The translations under genes and the position numbers were made by a program. Source: Brachypodius melanocephalos (taxonomy: Eukaryota > Chordata > Aves > Passeriformes > Pycnonotidae). Taken from it: a stretch of 64,000 nt of DNA. Below the pieces are notes generated by a model. That model saw nothing but the letters and a program-made list of their open reading frames with translations. It did not search any database and was not told where the DNA came from. How positions within the stretch are numbered: the first letter of the stretch is position 1; each line of letters begins with the position of its first letter. The stretch lies in NCBI GenBank assembly GCA_013398615.1, contig VZSR01001459.1, forward strand, positions 7,644,687 through 7,708,686. Direction: 5' to 3'. Positions 13,701 through 26,465 of the stretch are shown here, in pieces.

Positions 13701-16700
13701 GTATGTAAAAATAGCATTAAGCTGTATTAAATGCACGTGTAAGTATCTCAGTTGCAAGAAAAGGGAGGAGATATGCAAAGCACTCAGATATCAAACAATG
13801 ATCTGTTGGCCAGATGGAGGAATAAAACAATACATATGCTAAAATTTGGAAAAGTTCTGTTAGGCGTCTGCCAAGGCTCACCCAATCTATTTTAAGTGCT
13901 TTTTGATACATTAGCTTAGTGTTTGGAGTTGTACAACTGATGGTTATTACACAGGACCAGAGAGCTCCCTGATGCTGGGGCGGCTTCCCAAGCATCAAAC
14001 CCAGCACCCTCCTGCAGCCAGGGGCCACATCAAACATTCACAGCCTGCTTAACTTTGCATCTTTCGCAGGGAAAAACAAGTCAAATAAGCTGCTTTTGGT
14101 TTAGCGAAGGAATTCCCTGAGAAGCACACGATGAAGGAGCTGCTGGGCAGACTGAGGAGCAAGTGGAACTGTGAACTGATTTAGCACCCTGGCAGACGGT
14201 GGGTGCGGGCGCCGCACAGGAGGCTCCACACCCGCATCTGAAAAGCACGAACAATAAAGAAGTGCCTGATAAGGCTTAAAAGTGAAGATTAACAGCCCCA
14301 GGTCTGAGTCACAGCCGGTGTTTTTTCAAAGCTGATTACAGGAGAGTGACTCAGAGGGGGAGCCCGTTCAGTAACTGGTGGCATTTCTTTGGCAGTGAGT
14401 GCCAAGGGACCAGACACTGGGACACTTCGGGCTGTACCTGCACAGAACAGATGGAGATGGCCAGGAATGTGCCCTGCTGTCACCATGTCATTGTCACCAA
14501 GAGCCCCAACAGCCCCACAGCCATTCCAGGTGTAATGAGAAGGACAGCAGTCATGTGGAAAGCTTTAAAGGATGATAAAGGATGGTTTATCAGATATCCA
14601 GCTGGGCATCCAGGCTCAAGCTTCCTACTCCAACCTGGCTCCACAGCAAGGATGGAGGCACTTGAGATGCTCAGACCACGGTAAGAGCACAAGGGTCATG
14701 ATGGGGTTTGAGCACATGGAGCAGCTAAATACATCTTGGGTATAAAGGTCCCAGGAATAACTATTTCTTAAGGGAGAACGGATCTGAGGTAACCTAATCC
14801 AACACAACTCTGCTGATGGTGAAGAATAATGAACTAAAATCAGCTGCAGGGAGCAACTGAGGGGAGCTGACACAGCTGAGCAGATCTGAGGCTGGCACCA
14901 GCGCAGAATGAATGCCAGGGACTAAGAGGAGAGGCTGGCCAAGAGAAGATCGGGCCCTGGGAGCATATGGACTGCGGGCTGAACTGTTTCATCCCGAGCA
15001 TTAATAATGGACCCAAGTCTGTAATTCTTAATTGTGCTGAATCCTAATGCCCTCATCTAAGGGCCTTGGGATTTTGATGGAGGATCAGCTGGCATGGAAG
15101 ATAACAACAGTGAAACACGAGGCATTAGGCCTAAGCAGCAGATCAGTGGTCTGCCACGCCATTCCTCACTTCCCTTCAGAGCCTTCTCCAGACTCTGTCC
15201 TCCTGCCATGCTGGCAAGAAAAAGCAATTTTAAAATCCCCTTGTTTATCCCATCTATTTTTCCTATGAGATGACTGCTTGCTTATGTGGAAGGACAAGAC
15301 TCAAGTATAGCTGGAAAGGGTATAAAAGCAATGAGGGGAAGAGATGGGACTGCTGGCAGATGGAGAAAGGTCTCTTGGACACGAAGCCTTAAACTGCAAC
15401 TCTTCACCTTACCTCTGGTAAACAACAGATGCACTTCTTAAATTAACAGGTCTGGACCTTCATTAACTCACTTGTTTATGTACAGCCTGCACCATCCTGG
15501 CTCTGCTGCAGCCAGGGCAGGATGGTGCCAGGGGATGGGACCGGCACAAGGTGTTCAACAGCTCCACTGCACCTCCAGACCTACCAGTTCAAGCCCAAAC
15601 TGGAGCAATCTCTGCCTACTGCAAAGCACTGGTGAATTCTGCACTGTTCTGGTTTTCCAAACCTTACCAACATGGGGGATATTCCTGAGCATGCAGGTTT
15701 CAGGATGCCCACTGTTAATCAGGTTTTACAGTTACTAGCCACCTGAAATGACTGGGCATCCCCCCCGCTTTGTTTTGGTGCTTTTCTTAAGAAAATAATC
15801 AAGTTTCTCCCAAATAAGATGCAGTGGAACAAGATGGAAAGTGGGTACTTTCCCTGACATTTCTAAGCACAGCAGATGTACTTAACTGGCTCCTGTTATT
15901 TATTTATTTACTTGTGTAGAGAAAAACTGCTTGTTACTGAAGAAACCCAAATGCTGGTAAGATGATGAGAGGTTTGCATGCTGGTTGATGGTCTCACTTT
16001 CCCTTATCCTGAATGAATACAAGTATCTATAACTAAATATTTCCCTTAGGGTACTGATGACTGAGGTATGTTTATTGCATTGAGTGAATTTATATATATA
16101 ATCAGCACAATAAACATTATTAAATTGTCTGAGTAAAATCAAAGCATGAAACACACAGTCAGTGCTGAATTCTAATGATGCTGAATGCCCATGATTGCAT
16201 GGGGAAAGGATCTTAACAAGCCTTGATTTGAGCTTTGGCATCCGCCTCACAAATCACACGAAATGTTCTCTCTTTAATAGTGCTGAATATTGATAAATGT
16301 CTCTGCACGGCACAACAGGGAAGTTGGTCTCTATTGGCAATCTTTACCAAAGTGTGTTTTTTTCCTTCTCTACACTCAAGGGTTTACCCTGAATGATTTA
16401 ATTATAATTTTCCTTGTGTAAGACAAATTAAAGAGGAGAGTAGGAGTGTCATGCCAAAGCAGATTATTTATCTCCTTAACAGATTGCTGTGCACCAAACC
16501 CCAGAGCTGCTGCTGCTGCTACTTACAGAAACTGGGCGAAATGTGGGACAAAAGCATGGATGTAATATACATTTAAAGCCCAAATGAATGAAAGCATTAA
16601 CCCATTATTTATAGCTGGGATTGTTTCACATTCCCAGGGAAGCCATACAGACAGAGCATGCAGAAATCAAGCTCAACACCACAGTGTTCCCTGGCCCAGG

Positions 16701-19141
16701 AGGGAGGGTGCCTCCTGCTTCTGAATGTATTTTCACTTTTTGGATGTCCCAGGTGACTCTGGTCACTCCCCTGCCATTTGCTTTTTTGTCCTAAAGGAGA
16801 AATTTTGCTGTCACTGGGCCCCAAGCACAGCAGCCCCACAGTGGGCAGTGTCACCCACCAGTGTCACCAGAGCTGTGTCCCCGCAGCCTGTGCAGAACCC
16901 CAGCCTGGGCTGGCGACGCGTGGGCACGCCAGGCAGCCAATGACTACTGCTCCTGCTATTTTAAACCCCTTGTTTATAACCAGAATGTGTTTTTACCCAA
17001 GATACAGAGCAGATCTGCTGCTCGCCTGCTGATTCTAACACAGGTGCCTCCCGTCTCGCAGGTCTGGAGCAGCCTCACAACCTGACCTGTGGGATCAGGA
17101 ACCCCCTACAACACAGCCTGAACTATCCCAGTGACATGTGCCAGAGATGACAGCGATGATAGTAACTCCCACATAACCAACCTGCCTCCTGCAGCCCACT
17201 CCTTCTCAAAAGCCCAAGAGAAAGGGGTTGAAAACAGCTTTACAGCACACCCTAAAAGTTAATGTTACCTGTATATGATTATTTATGGCTGCTGGGCAGT
17301 CGTTATGATGTGGCTGTGCTTAACTGTTAGGACACTTAGAGATTTTACTATGTGCTTTTTATTGTTGGTTAAATCTAAATAAATAGCTCTTGGTTGTATC
17401 AGACCAGAGCTAACAGCCAGTTGCACAGAACGTGCAGGAATGAGGGGAAATCCACAAGTCAAAAACCTGCCCTGGCCAGCCCAGGCTGTGACTTATGTGA
17501 TGGGAGGTGGAAGGGCTGATACCTCCCTAATGAGCCCTTCCACAGCCCCATCTGACCTGAGCCTGAGCTAGAGACTGCCTCCAAAAATCTCCTCAGATTT
17601 GTTGTGCTGAACCAGATGGGTACAAGAACACACATGGACTTCAGGCCAAGTCCAGCAAACTCATGCTCTCACCACAGCCATTAATTTTTCTAGACTTAGC
17701 TTTGCAATCAAAAAATTACTAAAACCCCTGCTTGTGTCTCTGCTCTCTTTTGCAAGCCCACTAAAATTTCACCTTCTGTGAGCTTTCAAACATACGTGTG
17801 ATGGCAGAGCACAGCAACTCTTCCCTCTCTGCTCACTGCCCACCCCACGCTCTCTGCCTGTAGATAAATATCCTTTCAGAAAGCAAAGCAGTGCAAAATA
17901 TCTCACCAAGAGGAGTTTCTGTGTCACATGAAATGCAGGCAGGCACCACAGTGCCTGATGAGACTGCAACAAAACCCTTAAGTGCATCAGGAGGCATTCT
18001 ACTGCCTGTAGTCTCCTGCTCTACTTATGGATAAACATGTAATTCAATCACTGCAGCAAATGGATGGCATAAAGCCTCCACGTACCAAAGAGAGGCAGGA
18101 CAAAGCAAACTCTGTAGCTCTCGTATTTGTAGGCCTAAATATTCCTATTTCATATTTTGATATTTCAGAGAATTCAACAGATATGCAAGGAAGGTATAAG
18201 GCAAGCTTAACAACACAGGTATTGATTCTAGCACTGAGGATTTAGTCTTCTAAACTAAGACAATCTCAAACAACACCATGGCATGTTTATGCCTTCCTAA
18301 TTAATCTGGAACTTCACTAATAAAAGCATGTGTATCACCTTGTCTGTAGATCCCAACTGCCTCCAGGCCACAATTATAGGACTCAGACACATGGATTTCC
18401 AGGTCTGCTCAACACTATACACAGAAAATTCTTACTCCAGAACAGATCCCTGTATTTCCACTGCATTTTAAACTGAACTGAATCTGTTTCCTGGTTTAGA
18501 CTGCCATTAGCACACAGCACGTGCCTCTATTCAGTGAAAGAAAATCCATCTTGCTGCATGGGTTTTTACTTTATATACTCGGTAAGAAAAACATAGATAA
18601 AAAATTTATTGAGAAGCCATAAACCCATCTTGTTCAGTTCTACATGCAGCAAAAAGGGAATAATTGTTTAATAAACATCAAAATTTTTTAGTATCCCATG
18701 TAAGTCTTCATGAAAACCACGTCCTTGGCACTTATATGCGTTATAAACATATTAACTTGATGTTCCCACACACGTCCTTGCAATGGGTATATAAAGGATG
18801 CCTTACACACACAGCACTTCTTCCAACAGTGGGTGTGCTCTCCTTTAAAATCTATCTATTCCCAGCAGCACTATTTTCTTAATATCAGAAAGATATAAGA
18901 GGTATTTATATAGCTTCCCTATCAATCTGCTTTCAGGCCACCAGAAATACAAACTCCATGGCTTAAAAATTCCATTATCCTCTTTCTAATGAATGAAAGG
19001 AGGACGGAAAGACAAAGCCATCAGTTTCCATAAAATCCAGCATTCACTAGTGTCTGCTGTAACATTTCTAGATGGGCAAAGGGACTCTCCTGAATGCAAA
19101 GGAGCAGTGCCCTCCCCACTGAGCCCACTCCTCGAGACCCT

Positions 19142-19168
19142 TCCTCCTCCTCCTCCTCCTCCTCCTCC
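19142..19168 (+). repeat. (TCC)9 microsatellite, GGA repeat on the transcript strand
   Basis: Nine perfect TCC copies are followed by TGCAGCAGC. FOXP1 pre-mRNA carries the complementary (GGA)9, about 0.8 kb beyond the exon D donor. GGA repeats can form G-quadruplexes. Confidence 0.97.
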
Positions 19169-19991
19169 TGCAGCAGCGACGCCGAGGCTGCAGCCGGCGC
19201 TGGCACCCACGGCCTTGGCGCCTGGGCCTGTCTATCTCCCCAGAAGCAAAAGTTACGTTGTTAGACACGCCTCAGTGAAATCTGGGGGTGTAAAGAAACA
19301 AACCTGCAATAAAGCATCCTCTGGAATAAAGCAGAGCCCGCGCCGAGAAGCACGTCAACAGACAACCCCTGATTTAAGCCATTTCTTTTAACAATGCAAG
19401 CCGAGCAAGTATAAATTAACTCACACTTTTAAAAGCCAAACAACACCAGTTAGCTAATTTTATCAGCACTTAAAAAAAAAAAAAAAGTCACTTTGTTTTA
19501 GAGAAACTTGGTGAACTCAAGCCCAATGTGTCTTGTGAAAGCAGGTAATAGAGAGTACAAAAAAGCAAATATGTTAGATGAGATATGGCACCAAAATTTG
19601 ATAAAAATGGGGACTGTACTGACCAACAGATTGTCTTGCTCACCTCCAGCCTGTAAACCCAAAGCACAACAAGAGCACCACCACCTGTGATGCAAAACTC
19701 AAAAAACTCCCCCCCAGCTTCTTCACACTTCCCAATACGCTTATCCAATGCACTTCTAATTAGCTAATTGTGCCCACATTGATCCAATTAACAAGCCATA
19801 AAGATCTGAACAAAAGGAGCATATTCTGCCCAGTGGAGACTCTATTCAACCACGCCAACACCAGACAGAGCAAGACGAGGAGGACAAAACCGAGGCCAAG
19901 ACACTTGGCCACCGCTCCCCAGCGTTTGGCCATCGCTCTGGGACGCTGCCCTGAGATGCTCAGGGTGGAAAACCCACAGGCAGGCACCTAC

Positions 19992-20196
19992 CTCTCCCTT
20001 TTAGGAGTGTGGACTGATAGCTGTCCATTAGTTGAGGCGTGTGGGTTGATGATTAAGGAGGTCTTGGAGGGCGCGGAGGAGGAGACGCAGGTGGTGGACA
20101 GGTCCAGGCTGCTGTGGTTGTTGCTGGCTGCCTCCTCCGCTGTGTGCGAGCTTGTCACTTCCTTCCAGAGCTGCTGCAGTTCTGTTGGAATCATGC
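19992..20196 (-). CDS. FOXP1: FOXP1 exon D, serine/threonine-rich linker (205 bases)
   Basis: This exon begins with GC, which completes the glycine codon from exon C. It then encodes MIPTELQQLWKEVTSSHTAE, EAASNNHSSLDLSTTCVSS, SAPSKTSLIINPHASTNGQ and LSVHTPKRE, and ends with AG, the first two bases of a serine codon. The acceptor is TTTGTTTGTTTCAG (AG at 20198-20197) and the donor is GGAGAG then GTAGGT (GT at 19991-19990). The TELQQLWKEVT motif ends the glutamine-rich region, and the serine/threonine-rich part links it to the zinc finger. Against the recalled human protein there are a few conservative changes (SSHTAEEAAS for SAHTAEETTG, DLSTT for DLTTT, LIIN for LIMN). This is the divergence expected of a bird orthologue and clearly separates it from FOXP2 and FOXP4. 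Confidence 0.96.
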
Positions 20197-23100
20197 CTGA
20201 AACAAACAAATTGGATAATTAAATCAATTAACAGCTAATTCGGCCGTCTTCAAACAGTAATTAAATCAAAGAGTCAGTAAACAAAGACTAGTGTTAGTTT
20301 TGCCTGTGTGTTTTTGCACATGTGTGCGTATATATATATATTTTTTTAAAAATTTTTTTTAGTAACTAAATGCTAATACTGCACTGCACGATTCTGCTGC
20401 GTTCTGGTGCGACACCTGCAATACTCATGGAATGCAAAATCCGGGCTGTGGGACAGAGGGATCCACACAACGCCACACCCACACCAACCATCATGCTAAA
20501 TATTATAAATTTTTTGTAATTTTTAGACCAAAGGCCCATTTTCAGAGTCCCTGCTTGGGCGAAAATCTCCCCCACGCCCACAGCAAGGCTGACAGCAAAA
20601 GTGGCCACTGGCTACTCCACGTTCAGCTAAGAAATTCAATTTCTTTCTTTTCCCACAATTTTTCCTCCCTTTTTTTTCTTTCTTTTTTTTTTTTTTTTTT
20701 AAGGAAAGTGACTACTTTCTAACCTGTTATTAAAAACAAGGAAGGTCTTAGGAGAAAAAAATACTCAGCTTTATTATTATGACAACATGAACCACAACAT
20801 GACTAATTTTGTGCTTAAGTTTTAAATGATGACAAATAGCTTTGTTATTAAATACAGTTTTTATTAATCACTTTTAGACGTAAATTATGAATTCATATTG
20901 TCTTCCTGAAATGCTTTTCAAATTTTAACAGTCAAATTGATTATACTATGATTATTTCATTAACACACCTATCTTTCTCATTAATTTTGGTTTCTTGAAC
21001 TGCTCACTTAATTGATGGATGTGTCTACCGAAAAACTGTATAACTTTCTATACAAGTAACACTATTATTACTGTCATTTCTTAGATCGATGCTAATGAGC
21101 CATTCAAAAGCAAAATGAAAACAGAAAATAAGCTCCAAGAAAAATAATAATAAAAAATTGTGTTTTTTTAAACGTGCCAAAGTGGACACCAGGGTTAGGG
21201 AGACAACATTCAGTAAGTAATGCAGAAGAAAACTGCAAACTCCAATGGGCCAAATGGCAGGTGAACCATGTGCTCACACTGAGATCACGCTTTTGGATAA
21301 AGCTGATGTTTGTGACATGATCCAACAAGTCCACTTTCTCTCACTACAGACTATTTCAGTGCTCTTTCAGAGAAGGCCATGGGAAAAAATTAGCAGTAGA
21401 GACACGTCACTCAAATATTCAGTGGAAAAAATAATAATAGTAAGGCAGTGTCTGCGTGTTTTTAGAGAGGTTTCTCATCAGTGTGCTTCCAGCTCATCGT
21501 TTGGGTGACTGTTCATTGTTTCACCATGTTGTAGCTCTGGAGCTATCCTAAGGAAACCTGCCATTTTCTGAGTGTACAGCAGCAGCTCACACAGGCATGT
21601 ACCTCACCCAACCTAAGGTATTGAAATTTAAAAAAAAAAAGGCAGTATGCATTATATTCATTTGAAACACATAATAAAAAATGCCAAGGTCTAAATTTAA
21701 TTTATTTTTGTCATTTAGAATACAATGGATAGATAATCATCTCAACGTGATCAGCCAAACATCTTTACTTTGCTAAACTGTTAAAGATTTTAATTATGCT
21801 AGCTTTGGAGAGCACTGGTCTAATGAGGCGATAGACTCCAGAGAATCTAAGTGGTTAAGAACTGTGAAATGAGTCTGATAGGATTTTTTTATATTCACCG
21901 TGGATCGTTTGCATATCAAAGAGGAGTAAATTATTGCACGACAGACCAATAACCTTCCCCGCCTTTCCCAGAGTAGCATTAACAAAAACAGTTGGTCTCC
22001 GGTAACGGTTCACTACAAAAAAAATGCTGAAATCCTTAAGTATCTGCAATTAATATATATTAGGGAAGAGGCTTCAATTTATACATTAAGTGATCGGATA
22101 TTCTTAGGATACATCCGTTCCTCTAAAGCCACGTCATTTTCCTTTCATCAGCCCCAAATGCCAATTATATTTTGATGGATTTTGTCCCAAATGAGCATTT
22201 AGTTATTAGACATATTCAATTATTACTTGTCCCCTGGAATTAAACCTCTGATCAAATTAAACAAAGAAAAAGGTCAGTACACAAGCCCGTGTCCTGTTTT
22301 GCTGTGTGGGGGCTATTATTTTCAAACACCTTGCAAAGTGACAGTGTGGGATGTATTTTTAGCTAACACGCTTGACAGGACTGTCTGTGCACTAACAATT
22401 ACCTGTGAGCAGGGCTGACCCTTACACACTGTTTACTCAGTTGAAACAATAGTGAATAGACTTGTCTGTTGATGATAACATATTGATATGAGAACATATG
22501 AGCCGACACCTACTTTTATTTTCCAGAATAAGCAAATAGGGAAAGAATAACTGGCCTTCTTTTCGTTTTATTGTGTTTTTTTTAAATCTGGATTTCTGCA
22601 GGTTTTTAATTAGACACACGCTATCACCCACGCTCCTTTCCCTGTTCTCCACTTTCCTCTCCTCCCGGTCACTTCTGGATCTACCAAGGCTTTCTCCCAA
22701 GGAAAAGCCTGAAAGTGTTACAGCCATTAAAAGAGACATACACATGATATTTATGCCTCTAAAAGTCAAAGTGTTTGGTCTAACTTCCCATGCAAGGGTT
22801 ACTCCTATTAGTACTGACAACAACTATACCACAGATGGAAAGAAAAATAAAATATACCCAGTTTTGTGGGGGAAAATGCTGGCGATAGCAAGGATTTTAG
22901 GCTGGGTGACATTAATTTAAAGAGCTAACTGTGATGTCATACATGTCTGCACATAACCTCTTGCCAAAAACTGATTACATCACCTGATTAATAAAATAAA
23001 ATTAGAAGTAGCCTCTCTCCCCCTGCCCTGAATTTAGTTCCTTTAAAGTAATTCTGGAGAGAATTCCTGACTAGCCTGTCAAACTGGGGAGCTGAAAGGT

Positions 23101-26100
23101 ATGCTCATCACTCATCCAGCAAAATGGTTGAATAAAATAATAGAACAAATGGCAAAAGCAAGTCAAACAGATCCACGACCACTCGCAATAAATTATGTAA
23201 TTTACCATTTAACAGCCTCATTTTAACAGTGAGAGCTAAATTTCAAGTCAGATTCCCAGAACTGCGCTGCAATTACCCGAGATCGCTGCGACTTCCTATG
23301 GACCAGGAACGGGATTCAGACCTGAAACTGCCAAATCTACGGGAGCAATCAGGCACCCGGATGTCTCAGTCCTATTATTTTCACTTGCTGGTGATCTGAA
23401 GTGTGATTTGCAGTTTCATTTTGAAGATATTTAAGATCTCGCTCTCACAGCTCAGAACACTGCTGAAATGGGGTTTATTTTAAAACTGCTGCTACGTACA
23501 GATGTAAAAGCTAGATTATAGAAGTGTCTAAATACTAAGCAGCGAAGATTACACAAATATAACACCAAAGGATGTGCTATTTTGTTTAAGACAATAGGCG
23601 AGCACTAAAAACTAAAATGAAACTAAAATACAGATTTAAACAATCTATTACTTCTGAAAACATAACGAAAATGTCACTTATGAAGTAGCATTCTCTCCTT
23701 GGAAACACTTATTACTATTGTTAGATACTTAAGAATAAAAGTAAAATGTTTTTAAACTGAATTCACAGCTACATTTACTAGAGGGATGATTTCATTTCTT
23801 TTATACACACATATACAGTATTTGTCTCAGTCTTGCCAACTGTTCTTAAAACAAAAGGGCACGAGGGATGTAATTTTTTTTTTAAATAAGAAGTGTCCAT
23901 TACCAATTATTTTAAACTATAGCCCTGGCTCTTCATTGCATTTTTCAGGACAACTAGTCCTCTTGATTATGAAAGAAAATGTAGGCACAGGTTTAAAAAA
24001 TGTATGTTGTGGGGACAGTTGACAGATTACTGCTCATGGAACTCAATTTCCCAACCCCAGGTATCACCGGCTCAAAGACAAACAGAGTTGCTCAACCTCT
24101 TTGTGTCCTTGTACCTCCATACCCAGGTGACCATGTTCAAGCAAGCAGAAAGTTGATTTAAACCTCATAATGACATCAGTTTTAAGCCATCGTCTCTCTG
24201 ATAAAAAGGAATAAAACATCGTGCTGGATTGCAACCCGCCTCGAGTCTCAAATCCCTCTTTCCTGCCGGCTCCCGCCGCCCCCAACGCTCGCAGCTCATT
24301 TCCCTGCCAGAACCAGCCCTCTCTGCTTATGTTTGTGTCTCTGTGGCGTGCAAGTCAGCACCCCTCAGGTTTTAAATACGCTCCTGGGCGAGGACTAATA
24401 GTTACACTTCCCTGCTAACCATATCAATCAATGCCACGACGGCTGAATTACCTACTGGTGTCTCCGATGTGTTACCGCGCAGATTACACTTCATGCATCA
24501 CCACATTCATTTCTTTCACATTACACATGAGCGTGTCTTGTCACTGCCCAATTGCCCTCCTCTGGACAGCTTAACTGATGGACTATACAATGAACCTTAC
24601 TGAGCCAACTTAATGGTATAGGAGCTGTGGGAAAAATTAGCAAGGTTGAAGCTTGAGTCCGGTGGGTGTGTGGGAACAGCCTGGGATGCTTCCAACAATA
24701 AATCTGAGGCGTAATTAATGCACGTTACAACATCTTGCAAGCATAAATGGCATTTCATCTACGTGCCCTGTTTTCCTGGACTCATTTCACACCTTTTCCC
24801 CATCACTCCGCATCGATGGTGACTGACCAGGTACTGCCCCAAGTCTGATCCTGCAGCTCCCAGCTGTGCACCACCTTCCCATGGATCAGCCTCCAGCTCC
24901 TGCACAGTGCTGCTCTACACCAGGCAGGCAGTTTTGGGATGCTGTGAAGTTGAACTGAGACTTGGGGAGTCAGGGGTCAGGCCCCCAAAAGCTCAGCCTC
25001 TCAACACAGGAGTTAAGTGCTCGAATACCTTCCTGGGTCTGGCAAAAATAAACCTAAATAAAGCACGTCAGCCACACAGCAAAGCAGACTCCACTCCCCA
25101 GTTTGGCCTCTGTTTATCCATATTAAGTTAATATTCACCAGCCACCTCACTCTCCTTTTTTGCTGCTATGTACACAGGAAAAAAGGAGGGTGAACAGAAG
25201 CAATTTCTCCTTGTCCCCTCCATTTAAATGAACAGAGCTGAATGTAAATTCATTGTATGATTTAGAAACTAGGAAGAGCCCTAAGGCTGCTTTCAAGATC
25301 CCAAATCATTCAGCCTGGGCTGACTCAAGCTATAAAGGTGAATGTTCAAATTTATTATGGGGCAAGGGAAGGAGAAGGCAGGATTATTCAGAAATATCAG
25401 CGTCATGGTTGATGCCATGGCATGCCTAAGCCATGCCAACTCCAAACATTCTGCTTTAACCACAGCAGCCAGAGCTCAGGCAAGTCTGTTAAACTGTCCC
25501 ACGGCTTGCAGACAAACCCAGTTTAAGAAGTAAAATAATAAATTTAAGCCAAAAAAGAAAAGAGAGAATAAAAACCCTAGGTTATAATCACTGTCAAAAG
25601 TATTGTGGATTTAAGTAGTGCTTTCAGTGTATCAATGTCTTAAAAAAATAAAATAAATTGGGATTTCAGCAAAGCAGAAATTCAGAATTCACTTCTTGCA
25701 GAGTGCAGGACTGAATAAAGACGTAGGAGGATCTAATTGTCAATAACACCATTAGAATTAAATGGAGTTAATCCCAATTTGCCTCAGTGTGGAGGAAGGA
25801 ACAGAAGCACCGAGGCAGTGACACGAAGGCTGTGGAGAGCAGCCGTGTCCCCTCTCCCTGGCAGCCACAGCCAAGGGCACTCAGAGCTCCCCAGCCTGTG
25901 GGTCAGAGCTGCTCTGTGCCAGGCTGGAACCAGGAAGGCCCAATCAACACATCTGGGAAAGGAAAAGCTGCTCTCACACACCCTGAGCCATGAAGGCAGC
26001 ACCAGGAATCGATAAAGACTCCTCCTGTGAAGGATTCCAAACCCAGATCAGTCTGCTCTGAGCCCGCCAGACTGGCTACAGCTGTGCAAACTGCATGTGA

Positions 26101-26311
26101 ACTCCAAGCCCTCTGCACCCTGCCAGCCAGGGCAGCCCAGGATTGCAGCACCGCCCTTCTCAAAAAATACCTTTATAATGCCCACCCTGCCTGTCAGCAT
26201 CTTTCTGTGCTTATTCTTTTATAAGCCTGTGGGCCCTCTCTCCCCCCACCACGTGACAATTCTGTGAGAGTGCACACTGCCCTGGCTCTGCCACCCAAAC
26301 CCCTCACCTAC
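20197..26311 (-). other. FOXP1: FOXP1 intron between exons C and D
   Basis: This 6.1 kb intron is mostly AT-rich unique sequence. It has a T-rich tract at 20668-20700, a short alternating TA run near 20330, and a block at about 24220-24760 with scattered CpGs in otherwise unique DNA that could be a conserved regulatory element. I recognised no gene or confident transposon copy in it. Confidence 0.85.
20668..20700 (+). repeat. T-rich tract upstream of the exon D acceptor region
   Basis: The tract CCCTTTTTTTTCTTTC is followed by a run of 18 T. It lies about 480 bases from exon D, inside the preceding intron. Confidence 0.9.
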
Positions 26312-26465
26312 CTTGTGCAAGGGGTTGCAAAGGCAGAGTAGGCTGCCCAGGCTGGATGGTCAGCAGCCCCTGACGCTGCAGAGACAGGAGATGCTGCTGC
26401 TGCAACTGCTGCATCTGTAAGAGCTGCTGCTGAAAGGCCAACTGCTGCGTGGCCACTTGCTGCTG
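26312..26465 (-). CDS. FOXP1: FOXP1 exon C, glutamine-rich region with tandem acceptors
   Basis: This exon encodes QQQVATQQLAFQQQLLQMQQ, then LQQQHLLSLQ, RQGLLTIQPG and QPTLPLQPLAQ, plus the first base of a glycine codon. With the start chosen here it is 154 bases: 51 codons plus one base. The donor is CACAAG then GTAGGT (GT at 26311-26310). Two AGs compete at the acceptor. The first, after the tract TTTTTGTTTTTTCCAG, would start the exon at 26471 and add Pro-Gln. The second, 6 bases on, starts it at 26465 and gives E-QQQV across the junction, as I recall for mammalian FOXP1, so I chose 26465. Both keep the frame. The final G joins GC of exon D to make the glycine of LAQGMIP. One apparent change from the recalled human protein is QPTLP for QPALP. 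Confidence 0.94.

Larger units (their letters stand above)
4187..19991 (-). other. FOXP1: FOXP1 intron between exons D and E
   Basis: This 15.8 kb intron separates the linker exon from the zinc-finger exon. It contains a (TCC)9 microsatellite at 19142-19168, a degenerate CR1-like LINE fragment at about 10275-10765, an A-rich (CAAAA-like) tract at 9082-9164, a pair of forkhead-type sites at 11659-11675 and a poly-A run near 13050. The rest is unique AT-rich sequence with scattered short open frames lacking recognisable protein signatures. Confidence 0.87.

Noticed and set aside
16506..16521. GCTGCTGCTGCTGCT run as a possible polyglutamine exon
   Set aside because: It is short, has no FOXP1 residues or open frame around it, and lies between exons D and E where no polyglutamine exon belongs.
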